From Phascolarctobacterium_A succinatutens_B (lineage in GTDB: Bacteria; Bacillota; Negativicutes; Acidaminococcales; Acidaminococcaceae), in assembly GCF_958453765.1 (NCBI RefSeq), contig NZ_CAUDZA010000001.1, positions 236,771-300,770 of the forward strand: a stretch of 64,000 nt of DNA, read 5' to 3'. The position numbers were made by a program, and so were the translations under genes. The notes under the pieces were generated by a model. It had not been told where the DNA came from. It worked only from the letters and a program-made list of their open reading frames with translations, and did no database searches. Positions 32,762-40,356 of this stretch are shown here, one piece after another; position 1 is the first letter of the stretch, and each line of letters starts with the position of its first letter.

Positions 32762-34435
32762 TTACCAGTTTCTGAATTTAGCAGGCGGATTGTACAGGCC
32801 ACCGGACCATTCAACCAGGTCATGTACGTTCTTAGCTGCCAGCATGGAGCGGTTAGCTCTGCTCATATCGATACCCAGGTCTTGCGGAGTTTTGATGATA
32901 CCCAGCTCACGCAGACGTTTGGTTTCTTTCGGGTCTGCTTTCATGCCAACTTCGGTAAAGCCTGCAATACCACGGATAGCAGCAGTACGCTCTTCCATGT
33001 TGCGGCACTTCGGCAGATATGCGATACCTTCTTCAGTAATGATATGAGTCAGGTCATCGCCGTAAATCATAACAGGTTCAATAGACAGGTTAGCGTTTTT
33101 AGCCAGCTTGAAAGCATCCAGCTCTTCTACGAAGCCAGGAGCCAGTTTTTCACGGAAGGTTTCTGCCAATTGTACAACAAGGCGTTTACCGCGACGTACA
33201 GGTCCCCACAGCTCTTTGTTGAGTGCGTATTCTTCGCCGCATTTGAGCCATGCGCCGGAGGAATGACGACGGCCTTTCGGGTCGCAGCCCATGTTCGGTG
33301 CGCCGCCGAAGCCTGCAACACGGTTAGCAGTTGCAGTGGAGCTATTGCCGTACGGGTCAATCTGCAGAGTACCGCCGATGAACATATCAATTGCATAGTG
33401 GCCTGCAGTTTGAGAGAATGCACGGTTGGAACGCATGGAACCATCCGGGCCAACGAAGAAGATATCGCTGCGAGCAGCTACATAATCTTCCATACCCAGC
33501 TCTCCGCCGAAGCAGTGAACGGATTCTACCCAACCGGTTTCTATTGCAGGAATCAGAGTCGGATGCGGATTCAGGATGAAGTTCTTGCAGATCTTGCCTT
33601 TCAGGCCAAGCTCTTCGCCGTAGGTCGGCAGCAAGAGTTCGATAGCAGCGGTATCAAAACCGATGCCATGGTTCATGGATTCAACCTGATATTCACCATA
33701 AATACCTTTAATTGCCATCATGCCTTTGAGTACCTGTGCATCGGTAATCAGTGCCGGGTCACGGGTGAACAGAGGCTCAATGTAGAACGGTTTCGGAGAT
33801 TGGATTACATAGTCAACCCAGTCAGCCGGAATATCAACGCGAGGCAGCTTGTCAACGATTTGGTTTACCTGAGCGATAACAATGCCTTGACGGAATTTAG
33901 TTGCTTCAACGATAGCCGGAGTATCCTCGGTGCTGAAGCCGGTGAACAGATTGCCTTCTCTGTCAGCCATAGTAGCTGCAACGAGAGCAACACGCGGGGT
34001 CAGGTCCAGGAAATAACGGCCATATAATTCCAGATAAGTGTGAATAGCACCTAACTCCAGTTTGCCTTCCTGCAGGAATTGGGCAATACGGCCAGCCTGC
34101 GGACCGGAGAAAGACATATCCAGCTTTTTAGCAATACCTTTTTCGAATACATCCAGATGTTCAGGAAGAGTCAACACGGATTGAACCATGTGCAGATCAT
34201 GAATCTTAGCGGGATCAACTTGGCACAGGCATTTAGCCAGGAAGTCAGCTTGCTTTTGGTTGTTGCCTTCGATGTTAACTTTGTCGTAAGGTTTGATTAC
34301 AGCTTCCAGCAAAGCAACTGTATCTTTAGCATCAACGATTTTCCCTTCCTTGACCAGCGGAGCAGCATTTTTTGCGCGCTCCATTGCGTCCTTTTTCAGA
34401 GTGTCCCACTCACGGGTAACTTTTTTGAACTCCAT
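32762..34435 (-). CDS. madA: Malonate decarboxylase alpha subunit, acetyl-ACP:malonate ACP transferase (MadA/MdcA)
   Basis: 557-aa CoA-transferase-like enzyme that exchanges acetate on the ACP for malonate. The protein is full length, with conserved TREWDTLKKDAMER at the start, LHMVQSVLTLPEHLDVFEKGIAKKLDMSF SGPQAGRIA in the first half and SVHCFGGELGMEDYVAAR and RGKRLVVQLAETF later. The ATG at 34435 follows AAAGGAGAG; an in-frame start at 34471 would precede that site. Its 5' leader contains a large terminator structure directly behind the HutP-like gene, a candidate regulatory switch. Confidence 0.94.
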   Translation of the reverse strand: MEFKKVTREWDTLKKDAMERAKNAAPLVKEGKIVDAKDTVALLEAVIKPYDKVNIEGNNQKQADFLAKCLCQVDPAKIHDLHMVQSVLTLPEHLDVFEKGIAKKLDMSFSGPQAGRIAQFLQEGKLELGAIHTYLELYGRYFLDLTPRVALVAATMADREGNLFTGFSTEDTPAIVEATKFRQGIVIAQVNQIVDKLPRVDIPADWVDYVIQSPKPFYIEPLFTRDPALITDAQVLKGMMAIKGIYGEYQVESMNHGIGFDTAAIELLLPTYGEELGLKGKICKNFILNPHPTLIPAIETGWVESVHCFGGELGMEDYVAARSDIFFVGPDGSMRSNRAFSQTAGHYAIDMFIGGTLQIDPYGNSSTATANRVAGFGGAPNMGCDPKGRRHSSGAWLKCGEEYALNKELWGPVRRGKRLVVQLAETFREKLAPGFVEELDAFKLAKNANLSIEPVMIYGDDLTHIITEEGIAYLPKCRNMEERTAAIRGIAGFTEVGMKADPKETKRLRELGIIKTPQDLGIDMSRANRSMLAAKNVHDLVEWSGGLYNPPAKFRNW

Positions 34436-34478
34436 TACGGTCTCTCCTTTCTGAATTAAGAAAAGCTTCATATAAAAA

Positions 34479-34581
34479 ATCGGACAAAAAAAGAGAGTAG
34501 GGGTAACAGCCGCTTAAACCGGCTGTCTGCTCTCGCTCTCTCTATCACCAATATGAAATTTTAATTGTGATTCAGTCCGAT
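34479..34581 (-). terminator. Nested terminator/attenuator between the HutP-like gene and madA
   Basis: On the minus strand ACAGCCG...CGGCTGT (7 bp) lies inside AGAGAG...CTCTCT, followed by TTTTTTT. The whole is bracketed by ATCGGAC...GTCCGAT (7 bp), followed by TTTTTTAT. The 5' side is a run of AG triplets (UAG, GAG, GAG, CAG, CAG), the type of sequence HutP proteins bind. Read-through would be required for madA and all genes after it. Confidence 0.7.
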
Positions 34582-34592
34582 AATATATGCAC

Positions 34593-35042
34593 CTATATAT
34601 GCATTACACCTAACCCTGCACGTTCATGATTAGTCATGTAATGCAGTGCAGATTTTCCAAACAGGGCAACTGCTATCCAATGCTCGTTTCTTACTACAGC
34701 AATTTTCATTGCCAGGCTTGCACTTGTGCTAACACTCACTAACAACCCTCTTTTAGCCTCTTCTGTAGCATGAATAACTGCATGAATATCATTGCTCTTT
34801 TTTTCAATAAGTCCTGAATTTAAACAAGCCCCAATAACAGCCCGGTTAATTCTCTCATTGAAATCATAAAAATTTGTTTTGCCTCCCACCTCGGTGACTA
34901 CAGCTTTTAGCCCTTTCTTCGCCACCAGCTGCTTGGCCAGGTCCTCATCATAAATAGTCTGAGTCAAAGCCAACATCATTGCTGCAATTCCGGGGCTCGC
35001 AATACTATTTTCCAGGAAACCTGGAGCAGTACTAGCCATCAT
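34593..35042 (-). CDS. HutP-family RNA-binding antiterminator-like protein
   Basis: 149 aa, close to the 148 aa of Bacillus HutP. The C-terminal two thirds align with HutP: DIHAVIHATEEAKRG (both metal-binding histidines kept, four apart), HWIAVALFG, and the ending NHERAGLGVMHI that matches HutP's HE...GVGINHI. HutP is a hexameric Mg2+- and L-histidine-dependent protein that binds NAG repeats in nascent RNA and prevents termination. The arginine I recall as binding the histidine ligand (R88) falls in a 4-residue deletion here, so the ligand is probably different. ATG at 35042 has AAGGAG 8 bases upstream. It lies between birA and madA, immediately before a terminator. Confidence 0.85.
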   Translation of the reverse strand: MMASTAPGFLENSIASPGIAAMMLALTQTIYDEDLAKQLVAKKGLKAVVTEVGGKTNFYDFNERINRAVIGACLNSGLIEKKSNDIHAVIHATEEAKRGLLVSVSTSASLAMKIAVVRNEHWIAVALFGKSALHYMTNHERAGLGVMHI

Positions 35043-35085
35043 CCCAATCACTCCTTCTCTTCTCAAATAAAAATCTATGAAGCAT

Positions 35086-35829
35086 TTAGCGGATACTTAT
35101 TTCACCAAAGTTAAAGCTTTGAACTATCCCTTGCTCATTGCGCACTATAATTGCACCTTCTTCATCTACGGCTATTACAGTACCGGCAAAAATAACCTGA
35201 TCGTTATCTTTCACCAGCACGTGTCTGCCGACTGTGCAATTAAGCTTTTGCCATTCTCTCATCACGACATCTGCGCCCTGCCGCAGCCACTTGTCATACA
35301 AGATACCAAAATCTTCCATAATAGCAGCCAGCACCTGATCGCAGGTAAAGTCCTTATGCAGGCTGGCATTGAGGGAAGCTGCAGTTGCAGCAACTTCCGC
35401 AGGGAAGTCTGCAGCTGACAGCGCCACGTTTACACCAATACCAACTATAGCATAATCTACTACGCCGTTTTCATCAAGCTGTAGCTCAGAAAGAATGCCG
35501 CAGATTTTTTTACCGTCTAACAGCAGGTCATTAGGCCACTTTATTTTCACGCTTTCCGTATCATACAGTCTGCGTACGGCCTTAGCCACAGCTACGCCTG
35601 CAAGCAAGGTAATTTGAGCAGCAAATTGGGGATCGATTTGCGGTCGAAGGATAACGGTAAACCATAGGCCGCCAAGCGGCGAACTCCAGACACGTTGCAT
35701 ACGGCCGTGTCCGCCATCCTGCCTGGCAGCAACAATAACGGTTCCTTCGGGAGCGCCCTCTCGGGCCATAGCTACAGCAGTTTCATTTGTTGATTTCAAT
35801 ACATCAAATTCTCGAAGCTGTATTTTCAT
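35086..35829 (-). CDS. birA: Biotin-protein ligase without HTH domain
   Basis: 247-aa biotin--[protein] ligase. It has the biotinyl-AMP loop GGHGRMQRVWSS, KIKWPNDLLLDGKKICGIL with the catalytic lysine, and a C-terminal SH3-like domain (VGRHVLVKDNDQVIFAGTVIAVDEEG). It begins directly with the catalytic domain, so unlike E. coli BirA it cannot repress DNA. Location between madB and the HutP-like gene implies it is made with its substrate, the biotin carrier MadF. Ribosome site is weak; translation may be coupled to madB 18 bases upstream. Confidence 0.93.
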   Translation of the reverse strand: MKIQLREFDVLKSTNETAVAMAREGAPEGTVIVAARQDGGHGRMQRVWSSPLGGLWFTVILRPQIDPQFAAQITLLAGVAVAKAVRRLYDTESVKIKWPNDLLLDGKKICGILSELQLDENGVVDYAIVGIGVNVALSAADFPAEVAATAASLNASLHKDFTCDQVLAAIMEDFGILYDKWLRQGADVVMREWQKLNCTVGRHVLVKDNDQVIFAGTVIAVDEEGAIIVRNEQGIVQSFNFGEISIR

Positions 35830-35847
35830 AATAATTTATCAGGTTAA

Positions 35848-37059
35848 TTATTTAACCATGCCAATGGTTGCGATGAATACGCCGCAAGCGATAGCGGATA
35901 CGATAACGCCGCCGATGTTAGCGCCCATAGCAACAGGCAGAACGATTGCAAACGGATCTTCATCCTCAGCAGCATGCTGAGCAATTTTAGCAGTGGTCGG
36001 TACGCAGGATACGCCGGCAATACCAACAACCGGGTTGAAGTCGCCTTTCTTGAACCAGTAAACAACGTAACCGCCCAGGATACCAACTGCACCGGAAACT
36101 GCCAGAGCAAGAATGCCCAGAACAATCAACGGAGCAACTTTCGGATTCAGCAGAGTGGAAGCTTCACACAGGGTGCCAAGCAGCAGGCCGAGCATGAGAG
36201 TACCGGTGTACAGCAGTGTGTTTTCAATCAAATCCTGGTAAGGTACGATTTCTGCTTCTTTAATAGCCATGCCCAGGAAGAAGGACATAATCAGCGGAGC
36301 AGCCATCGGCAGCAGCAGGCAGAGCAGTGCGCAGCATACCAGAATGAAGATGAATTTTTTGGATTTCGGAACTTCCGGAGCATAGAACATAATGTCTTTG
36401 CCGCGCAGAGCTTTCGGAACCAGCATTTTCAGCAGCCAAGGATAGCCGGCATAAGTCAGAGACAGATACAGGTAAGCGATTACGGAAATCGGAACGAACA
36501 GGTGCGGAGCAAGCATCAGGGATGTGAACAGAACCATCGGTCCGTCAGCACCGCCGATAGAAGCAACTGCTGCAGCTTCCGGAGGTGTCAGGCCAAGATG
36601 TACGCCCAAAACCAAAGTTACGAAGGTACCGCATTCAGCGAAGATTGCGATAATAATGGAAGTCCAGGGATTGCCCAGGATAAAGCCGATTTCGCACATT
36701 GCGCCAACGCCCATGAATACTACGCAAGCAACCAAGCTGTTGCTGAAGGTCAGGTTGTAAATCGGCTGCAGGAAGTTAATCTGCATGATATCAACCAATT
36801 GTGCAGGATCGGAAATCAACGGATCCAGGAACAGGGTACCCAGCTTGCCGCCATCCAAGAACAGCACGCCGCAGTTAATACAAATCATACCAACGCCCAT
36901 CGGAACCATAATCAACGGCTCGAGGGTACGTTTAAAACCTAAGTAAGCTAAAATAAAACCAAATGCAATAAGTGCGATTCTGGCAATAGCAATGGTTGTA
37001 TCTTGAACCATCAAAGATGCGATGCCAGGGAATAATTGTGCAACGATATTTCCGTCCAT
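35848..37059 (-). CDS. madB: Na+-translocating carboxybiotin decarboxylase beta subunit MadB
   Basis: 403-aa membrane pump of the OadB/GcdB/MmdB/MadB family. It decarboxylates carboxybiotin on MadF and exports Na+. Hallmarks are the loop GGADGPMVLFTSLMLAP near residue 200 (Na+-binding Asp in this family) and GIAGVSCVPTTAKIAQ with GANIGGVIVSAIACGVF at the C-terminus. Family membership alone does not give substrate; the surrounding mad genes show it is the malonate version. GGAGG lies inside the upstream small gene. Confidence 0.94.
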   Translation of the reverse strand: MDGNIVAQLFPGIASLMVQDTTIAIARIALIAFGFILAYLGFKRTLEPLIMVPMGVGMICINCGVLFLDGGKLGTLFLDPLISDPAQLVDIMQINFLQPIYNLTFSNSLVACVVFMGVGAMCEIGFILGNPWTSIIIAIFAECGTFVTLVLGVHLGLTPPEAAAVASIGGADGPMVLFTSLMLAPHLFVPISVIAYLYLSLTYAGYPWLLKMLVPKALRGKDIMFYAPEVPKSKKFIFILVCCALLCLLLPMAAPLIMSFFLGMAIKEAEIVPYQDLIENTLLYTGTLMLGLLLGTLCEASTLLNPKVAPLIVLGILALAVSGAVGILGGYVVYWFKKGDFNPVVGIAGVSCVPTTAKIAQHAAEDEDPFAIVLPVAMGANIGGVIVSAIACGVFIATIGMVK

Positions 37060-37061
37060 TG

Positions 37062-37190
37062 TTATTCCATACCTCCTTCATCATTACTACCGCCCATAAT
37101 CTTGTTGAGCAGTACTACAGCACCAATCATAACCAGAGCAATTGCTGCGGTAAATGCGTAAGAAAACAACGCATAAAGTTCAACGCTCAT
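37062..37190 (-). CDS. 42-aa membrane protein, probable small subunit of the Na+ pump
   Basis: ATG at 37190, stop TAA at 37064-37062. The sequence has an N-terminal TM helix (about 5-30; ALFSYAFTAAIALVMIGAVVLL) followed by a short polar tail with GGS and acidic residues. It begins 2 bases before madB and ends at its ribosome site. Small single-helix subunits (OadG, GcdD/MmdE type) accompany every related decarboxylase pump, so this is probably the equivalent here. TTTCATAGGAG-like AAAGGAGAC precedes the start. It is too short for most ORF callers. Confidence 0.75.
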   Translation of the reverse strand: MSVELYALFSYAFTAAIALVMIGAVVLLNKIMGGSNDEGGME

Positions 37191-37252
37191 AATTAATTAG
37201 TCTCCTTTCATCCTATAAGAAAATTTAATAATTTTTATAATTGCGAATATCT

Positions 37253-37486
37253 TTACTGCAGTAATTTCCGGACATCACGGCAAATAAAAATATCCTTTTC
37301 TGCTTGCGGCGGAAAAGGATACAATAAATCTGGGCACAGATCTCTCGTATACACTCCGTCTCTCGCAGAAATATATAACATAATCAAGGCTGCGATCTGA
37401 CTTAACTCCTTAAAGCTTGCTTCAAGAAGCATCACAGTGGCGTGACCGTAGCAGATTTTCACTGCTTTCCCTAATTTACCCTGCAC
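37253..37486 (-). CDS. Possible 77-aa first gene of the malonate operon
   Basis: GTG at 37486 with GAGGTG 8 bases upstream opens a 77-codon frame in the otherwise empty leader of about 480 bases. It has a moderately hydrophobic middle (LSQIAALIMLYISA) and no recognised family. Supporting it: ribosome site, orientation and position after the leader terminator. Against it: no similarity known to me and a GTG start. Confidence 0.35.
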   Translation of the reverse strand: MQGKLGKAVKICYGHATVMLLEASFKELSQIAALIMLYISARDGVYTRDLCPDLLYPFPPQAEKDIFICRDVRKLLQ

Positions 37487-37564
37487 CAGGCAGGCACCTC
37501 AATCAGTTTTTTTAGTTGTTCTCTCAAAATACTATCTCATTTGACTAATTTCATGTTTACCCTT

Positions 37565-37613
37565 AAAAAAGCAAAAAGAGACTGAATGAAATTTCTCATA
37601 ATCACTCAGTCTC
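37565..37613 (-). terminator. Leader terminator of the malonate operon
   Basis: On the minus strand GAGACTGAGTGA pairs with TCATTCAGTCTC (one mismatch in 12), followed by TTTTTGCTTTTTT. It lies only about 60 bases downstream of the predicted start site and well before any mad gene, so it should act as an attenuator. Confidence 0.8.
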
Positions 37614-37678
37614 CATTATTCGTTTTTATGGACATATACACGAAATTGTTTTTTCTCTCATAGTCTCTCGATGCCTAT

Positions 37679-37707
37679 ATTTTATATCACTTTCACGTAT
37701 TTGTCAA
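37679..37707 (-). promoter_or_regulatory. Malonate operon promoter
   Basis: On the minus strand a consensus -35 TTGACA (37707-37702), 17-base spacer and -10 TAAAAT (37684-37679). Start predicted near 37672. Such a strong promoter fits control by attenuation downstream. Confidence 0.8.
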
Positions 37708-37730
37708 CAATTTCACAAAAAAATTATTCC

Positions 37731-37743
37731 TAAAGTTACTTTA
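37731..37743. promoter_or_regulatory. Palindrome upstream of the malonate promoter
   Basis: TAAAGTTACTTTA is a perfect 13-base palindrome around a central base, 24 bp upstream of the -35 box. Position suits an activator site; no regulator is identified. Confidence 0.45.
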
Positions 37744-37900
37744 ATGACACTTACTCGTGTTTGGCAGGCTATCTTTTATTCATTTCAAATTCAACAAGGT
37801 TTTATTTCATGCGTCTTTAACAGCTTCATCAGTGCCTGATAAGGCTAAATTCTTCTGTATATCAGGATAGTTTTTCTGTTATCATCCGCTACACCTTATA

Positions 37901-37929
37901 TTGGTATTTCTCCACCACTAGTGTATAAT
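37901..37929 (+). promoter_or_regulatory. Promoter of the patatin-like gene
   Basis: TTGGTA (37901-37906), 17-base spacer, TATAAT (37924-37929), 21 bases before the start codon. AGGAGG precedes the ATG. Confidence 0.7.
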
Positions 37930-37950
37930 AGCAATTAGGAGGACTTTACT

Positions 37951-38805
37951 ATGCATTTACAAAAAACAGCTCTCGTTCTGGAGGGCGGCGGTATGCGGGG
38001 AATGTTTTCCGCCGGTGTGTTTGAAGCCTTTTTGGCGCATCAGCTCACCTTTCCCTACATCACCGCCGTATCTGCCGGAGCCTGCAATATTTTATCATAT
38101 ATGTCTGCCCAGCCGCTGCGCACACGTCAGATTATCGAACACTACGTCACCGATAAGCGTTACTTCAGCGTGCGCAACTGGATTAAAAGCGGCAGCATCT
38201 TCGGCTTTGACTTTATCTTCAAGGAGCTTCCCAAGCAGCTGCTCCCTTTTGACTATGCAGCCTACCGTACCTATCCCGGCGTACTGCAGGTAGCAGCTAC
38301 CGATATCGTTAACGGCGAAAGCGTCTGGTACGATCAGGAAGCAATGGGTCAGGACTTTATTCCTGTGCGCGCTTCTTCCTCCATGCCCTTCGTTGCCCCT
38401 GTAGTCAAGCATGAAGGCCGTGCGCTGCTCGACGGTGCACTGCTGGCACCCATTCCCTACCAAAAAGCACTCGACGCAGGCTACGAAAAGCTGATTGTAG
38501 TACTCACACGCAACGAAGGCTACCGCAAGAAAAAGGGCGTGCCCAAATTCCTGCTTAAATCAGTATACAAAAAATATCCCAAGCTGTGGGAAATTATGGA
38601 GCAGCGTCCTAAGCTCTACAACGAGCAGCTGGAGGCTGTCGAAAAAATGGAACGTGATGGCAAGGCTGTCATCATCCGCCCGCAGATTCCGCTTACGATT
38701 GATAAATTCGATATCAAGCCGCACAAGCTGCTGGCACTGCATGACCACGGCATCGGCTGCGGACTTGCTGCAATCGATAGGATAAAAGAATTAGAGCAGC
38801 AATAA
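37951..38805 (+). CDS. Patatin-like phospholipase (RssA/YlbK-like)
   Basis: 284-aa cytoplasmic lipid acyl hydrolase family protein. Oxyanion hole GGGMRGMFSAGV lies near residue 13, nucleophile serine in AVSAGACN near residue 40 (G-X-S-X-G variant VSAGA), and catalytic aspartate in DGALLAPIP near residue 160. The C-terminal region is basic. The physiological substrate is unknown. It appears monocistronic with its own promoter. Confidence 0.85.
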   Translation: MHLQKTALVLEGGGMRGMFSAGVFEAFLAHQLTFPYITAVSAGACNILSYMSAQPLRTRQIIEHYVTDKRYFSVRNWIKSGSIFGFDFIFKELPKQLLPFDYAAYRTYPGVLQVAATDIVNGESVWYDQEAMGQDFIPVRASSSMPFVAPVVKHEGRALLDGALLAPIPYQKALDAGYEKLIVVLTRNEGYRKKKGVPKFLLKSVYKKYPKLWEIMEQRPKLYNEQLEAVEKMERDGKAVIIRPQIPLTIDKFDIKPHKLLALHDHGIGCGLAAIDRIKELEQQ

Positions 38806-38893
38806 ATCCTTTTATCAAAACTATTTTCAGTGTATAATATATTCTATAATAAGGAATAACAAACAATCCACTCCTTATTCCTTGGAGGTTCAC

Positions 38894-40189
38894 ATGAAAA
38901 TAAGGTTAGGCGTTATCGGCGAAGCAGAGAACATAGATATCTTTCGGGAAGTTATAGAAGAATATAATGACTACGAAATTGCTACGTTCATTGATGCCGA
39001 CGGAACACATACACTGAATATTATCGATAACCACCAGCAGGAAGTTGACTCCTGGCTCGTCTTTGACCAGATAAATTATTTGCATATAAAAAACTGGGGC
39101 AAAGCACAAAAGCCCGTCTACTACATTCCTTACCGTGGTGCCAGCTTTTATAAAACACTCTGCACTGCTATTTACCAAGGCTTTAAAATAGATGAATTAA
39201 GTATAGATACAATCCCCTATTATGACATTACCCGCGCTCTGGATGATATGCAGATAAACTATAACGTTATTAATCATTTATCCGATGAACATGGTGCCTT
39301 ATCGCTCAACGGATATGCTGCTTTTCATCGTGAGCTCTTTAAAAAAGGCATCACTAAAGCTGCTGTCACCAAAAGCTGCTATGTGAAAAGCCTATTGGAG
39401 TCAGAAGGCATTCCGGCCTTCTGTATTATGCCGGTGCGTGTCACTGTACGCAATATTTTAAACGTAATTTTAACGCAATTCCGTATAAAAAAACTCCGGG
39501 AAGGCCAAATTGCCGTGCAAGTATTCAGCTTTAATCTGCTGGGAGATAAAGATAATTTTTATTCCGTAGATGACTTATACAGCCGGGAAATCGCTATCTC
39601 GCAAAAGCTCATCAGCTACACCAAAAACATCAGCGGCTCATTGAAGCCCGCCAACGAAGGTAATTTTTATATTTTCACCACGCGCGGCAGCTTAGAGCAG
39701 CTCACCAACAGCTTCACCAGCCTGCCCGAACTGCCGATTCTGCGCGATTTAAACAAAAGCCTGCGTGCCTGCGGCATCGGCATAGGCAACAGTGCCCGCG
39801 AAGCAGAATATAATGCCGTTATTGCTTTAAAGCATGCTTGCGCCGACCAGAAAGGCAGCTGGTATGTCGTACTTGACGACAAAACAATCAGCGGTCCTTT
39901 AGGAAGCACACAACAGATAGATTATCAGTATGCCTCCGCACAGCTGGAAGCAGTAAGCAAAAAGACATCTCTCAGCCAAGCCACCTTAAGCAAAATTTGC
40001 CATGCATTAAAAATTTACGGACGCGATGAGCTTAATGCGCAGGAGCTTGCCACAATACTGCAAATCCTGCCACGCAGCGCCCGTCGCATTCTCACCTGCC
40101 TTACGGAGCATGGTTATGCCGAAGAAATCCGCTCGGAAATGTCTGAAACAAAAGGACGCCCACGCAAAATATACAAAATAAAATTATAA
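38894..40189 (+). CDS. Probable transcriptional regulator with N-terminal sensor, cyclase-like middle and winged-helix C-terminus
   Basis: 431 aa; ATG at 38894 follows GGAGG, while a TTG at 38882 precedes it. The N-terminal ~110 residues begin RLGVIGEAENIDIFREVIEEYNDYEIATFID, like a small sensor domain. A middle region has RACGIGIGNSAREAEYNAVIALKHA, reminiscent of degenerate GGDEF/CdaR-type domains. The C-terminus (LARSARRILTCLTEHGYAEEI...KGRPRKIYKI) looks like a winged helix. No family can be named with confidence. The downstream M20 peptidase gene has an inverted repeat at its start site and is the likely target. Confidence 0.6.
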   Translation: MKIRLGVIGEAENIDIFREVIEEYNDYEIATFIDADGTHTLNIIDNHQQEVDSWLVFDQINYLHIKNWGKAQKPVYYIPYRGASFYKTLCTAIYQGFKIDELSIDTIPYYDITRALDDMQINYNVINHLSDEHGALSLNGYAAFHRELFKKGITKAAVTKSCYVKSLLESEGIPAFCIMPVRVTVRNILNVILTQFRIKKLREGQIAVQVFSFNLLGDKDNFYSVDDLYSREIAISQKLISYTKNISGSLKPANEGNFYIFTTRGSLEQLTNSFTSLPELPILRDLNKSLRACGIGIGNSAREAEYNAVIALKHACADQKGSWYVVLDDKTISGPLGSTQQIDYQYASAQLEAVSKKTSLSQATLSKICHALKIYGRDELNAQELATILQILPRSARRILTCLTEHGYAEEIRSEMSETKGRPRKIYKIKL

Positions 40190-40204
40190 ATACTCCTCCA
40201 AAGA

Positions 40205-40247
40205 CTGAGGTTCAGCACCAAACTGTAACCTCAGCCTTTTTATTTTT
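40205..40247 (+). terminator. Terminator of the regulator gene
   Basis: CTGAGGTT (40205-40212) pairs with AACCTCAG (40227-40234), followed by CCTTTTTATTTTT. Confidence 0.82.
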
Positions 40248-40272
40248 AAATTACATACACATATATCTCCTA

Positions 40273-40326
40273 TTGACACACTAGGCGAAAAGATGTATTC
40301 TTTAATAAAGGTCTTAGCCTTTATTA
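40273..40326 (+). promoter_or_regulatory. M20 peptidase promoter with start-site inverted repeat
   Basis: TTGACA (40273-40278), 17-base spacer, TATTCT (40296-40301). At the predicted start lies a perfect 9-bp inverted repeat, TAATAAAGG (40303-40311) and CCTTTATTA (40318-40326), a likely operator. Confidence 0.7.
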
Positions 40327-40356
40327 GTCTTTTATTATTTTGAGGGGGCAAAAACA

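Noticed and set aside
32762..37059. Glutaconyl-CoA decarboxylase/glutaconate CoA-transferase locus
   Set aside because: MadB-type pumps and CoA-transferase-like proteins occur in both pathways, but the ACP with GSGDLEV, MdcB, MdcG, MadLM and the BAECDHKFLM order specify malonate.
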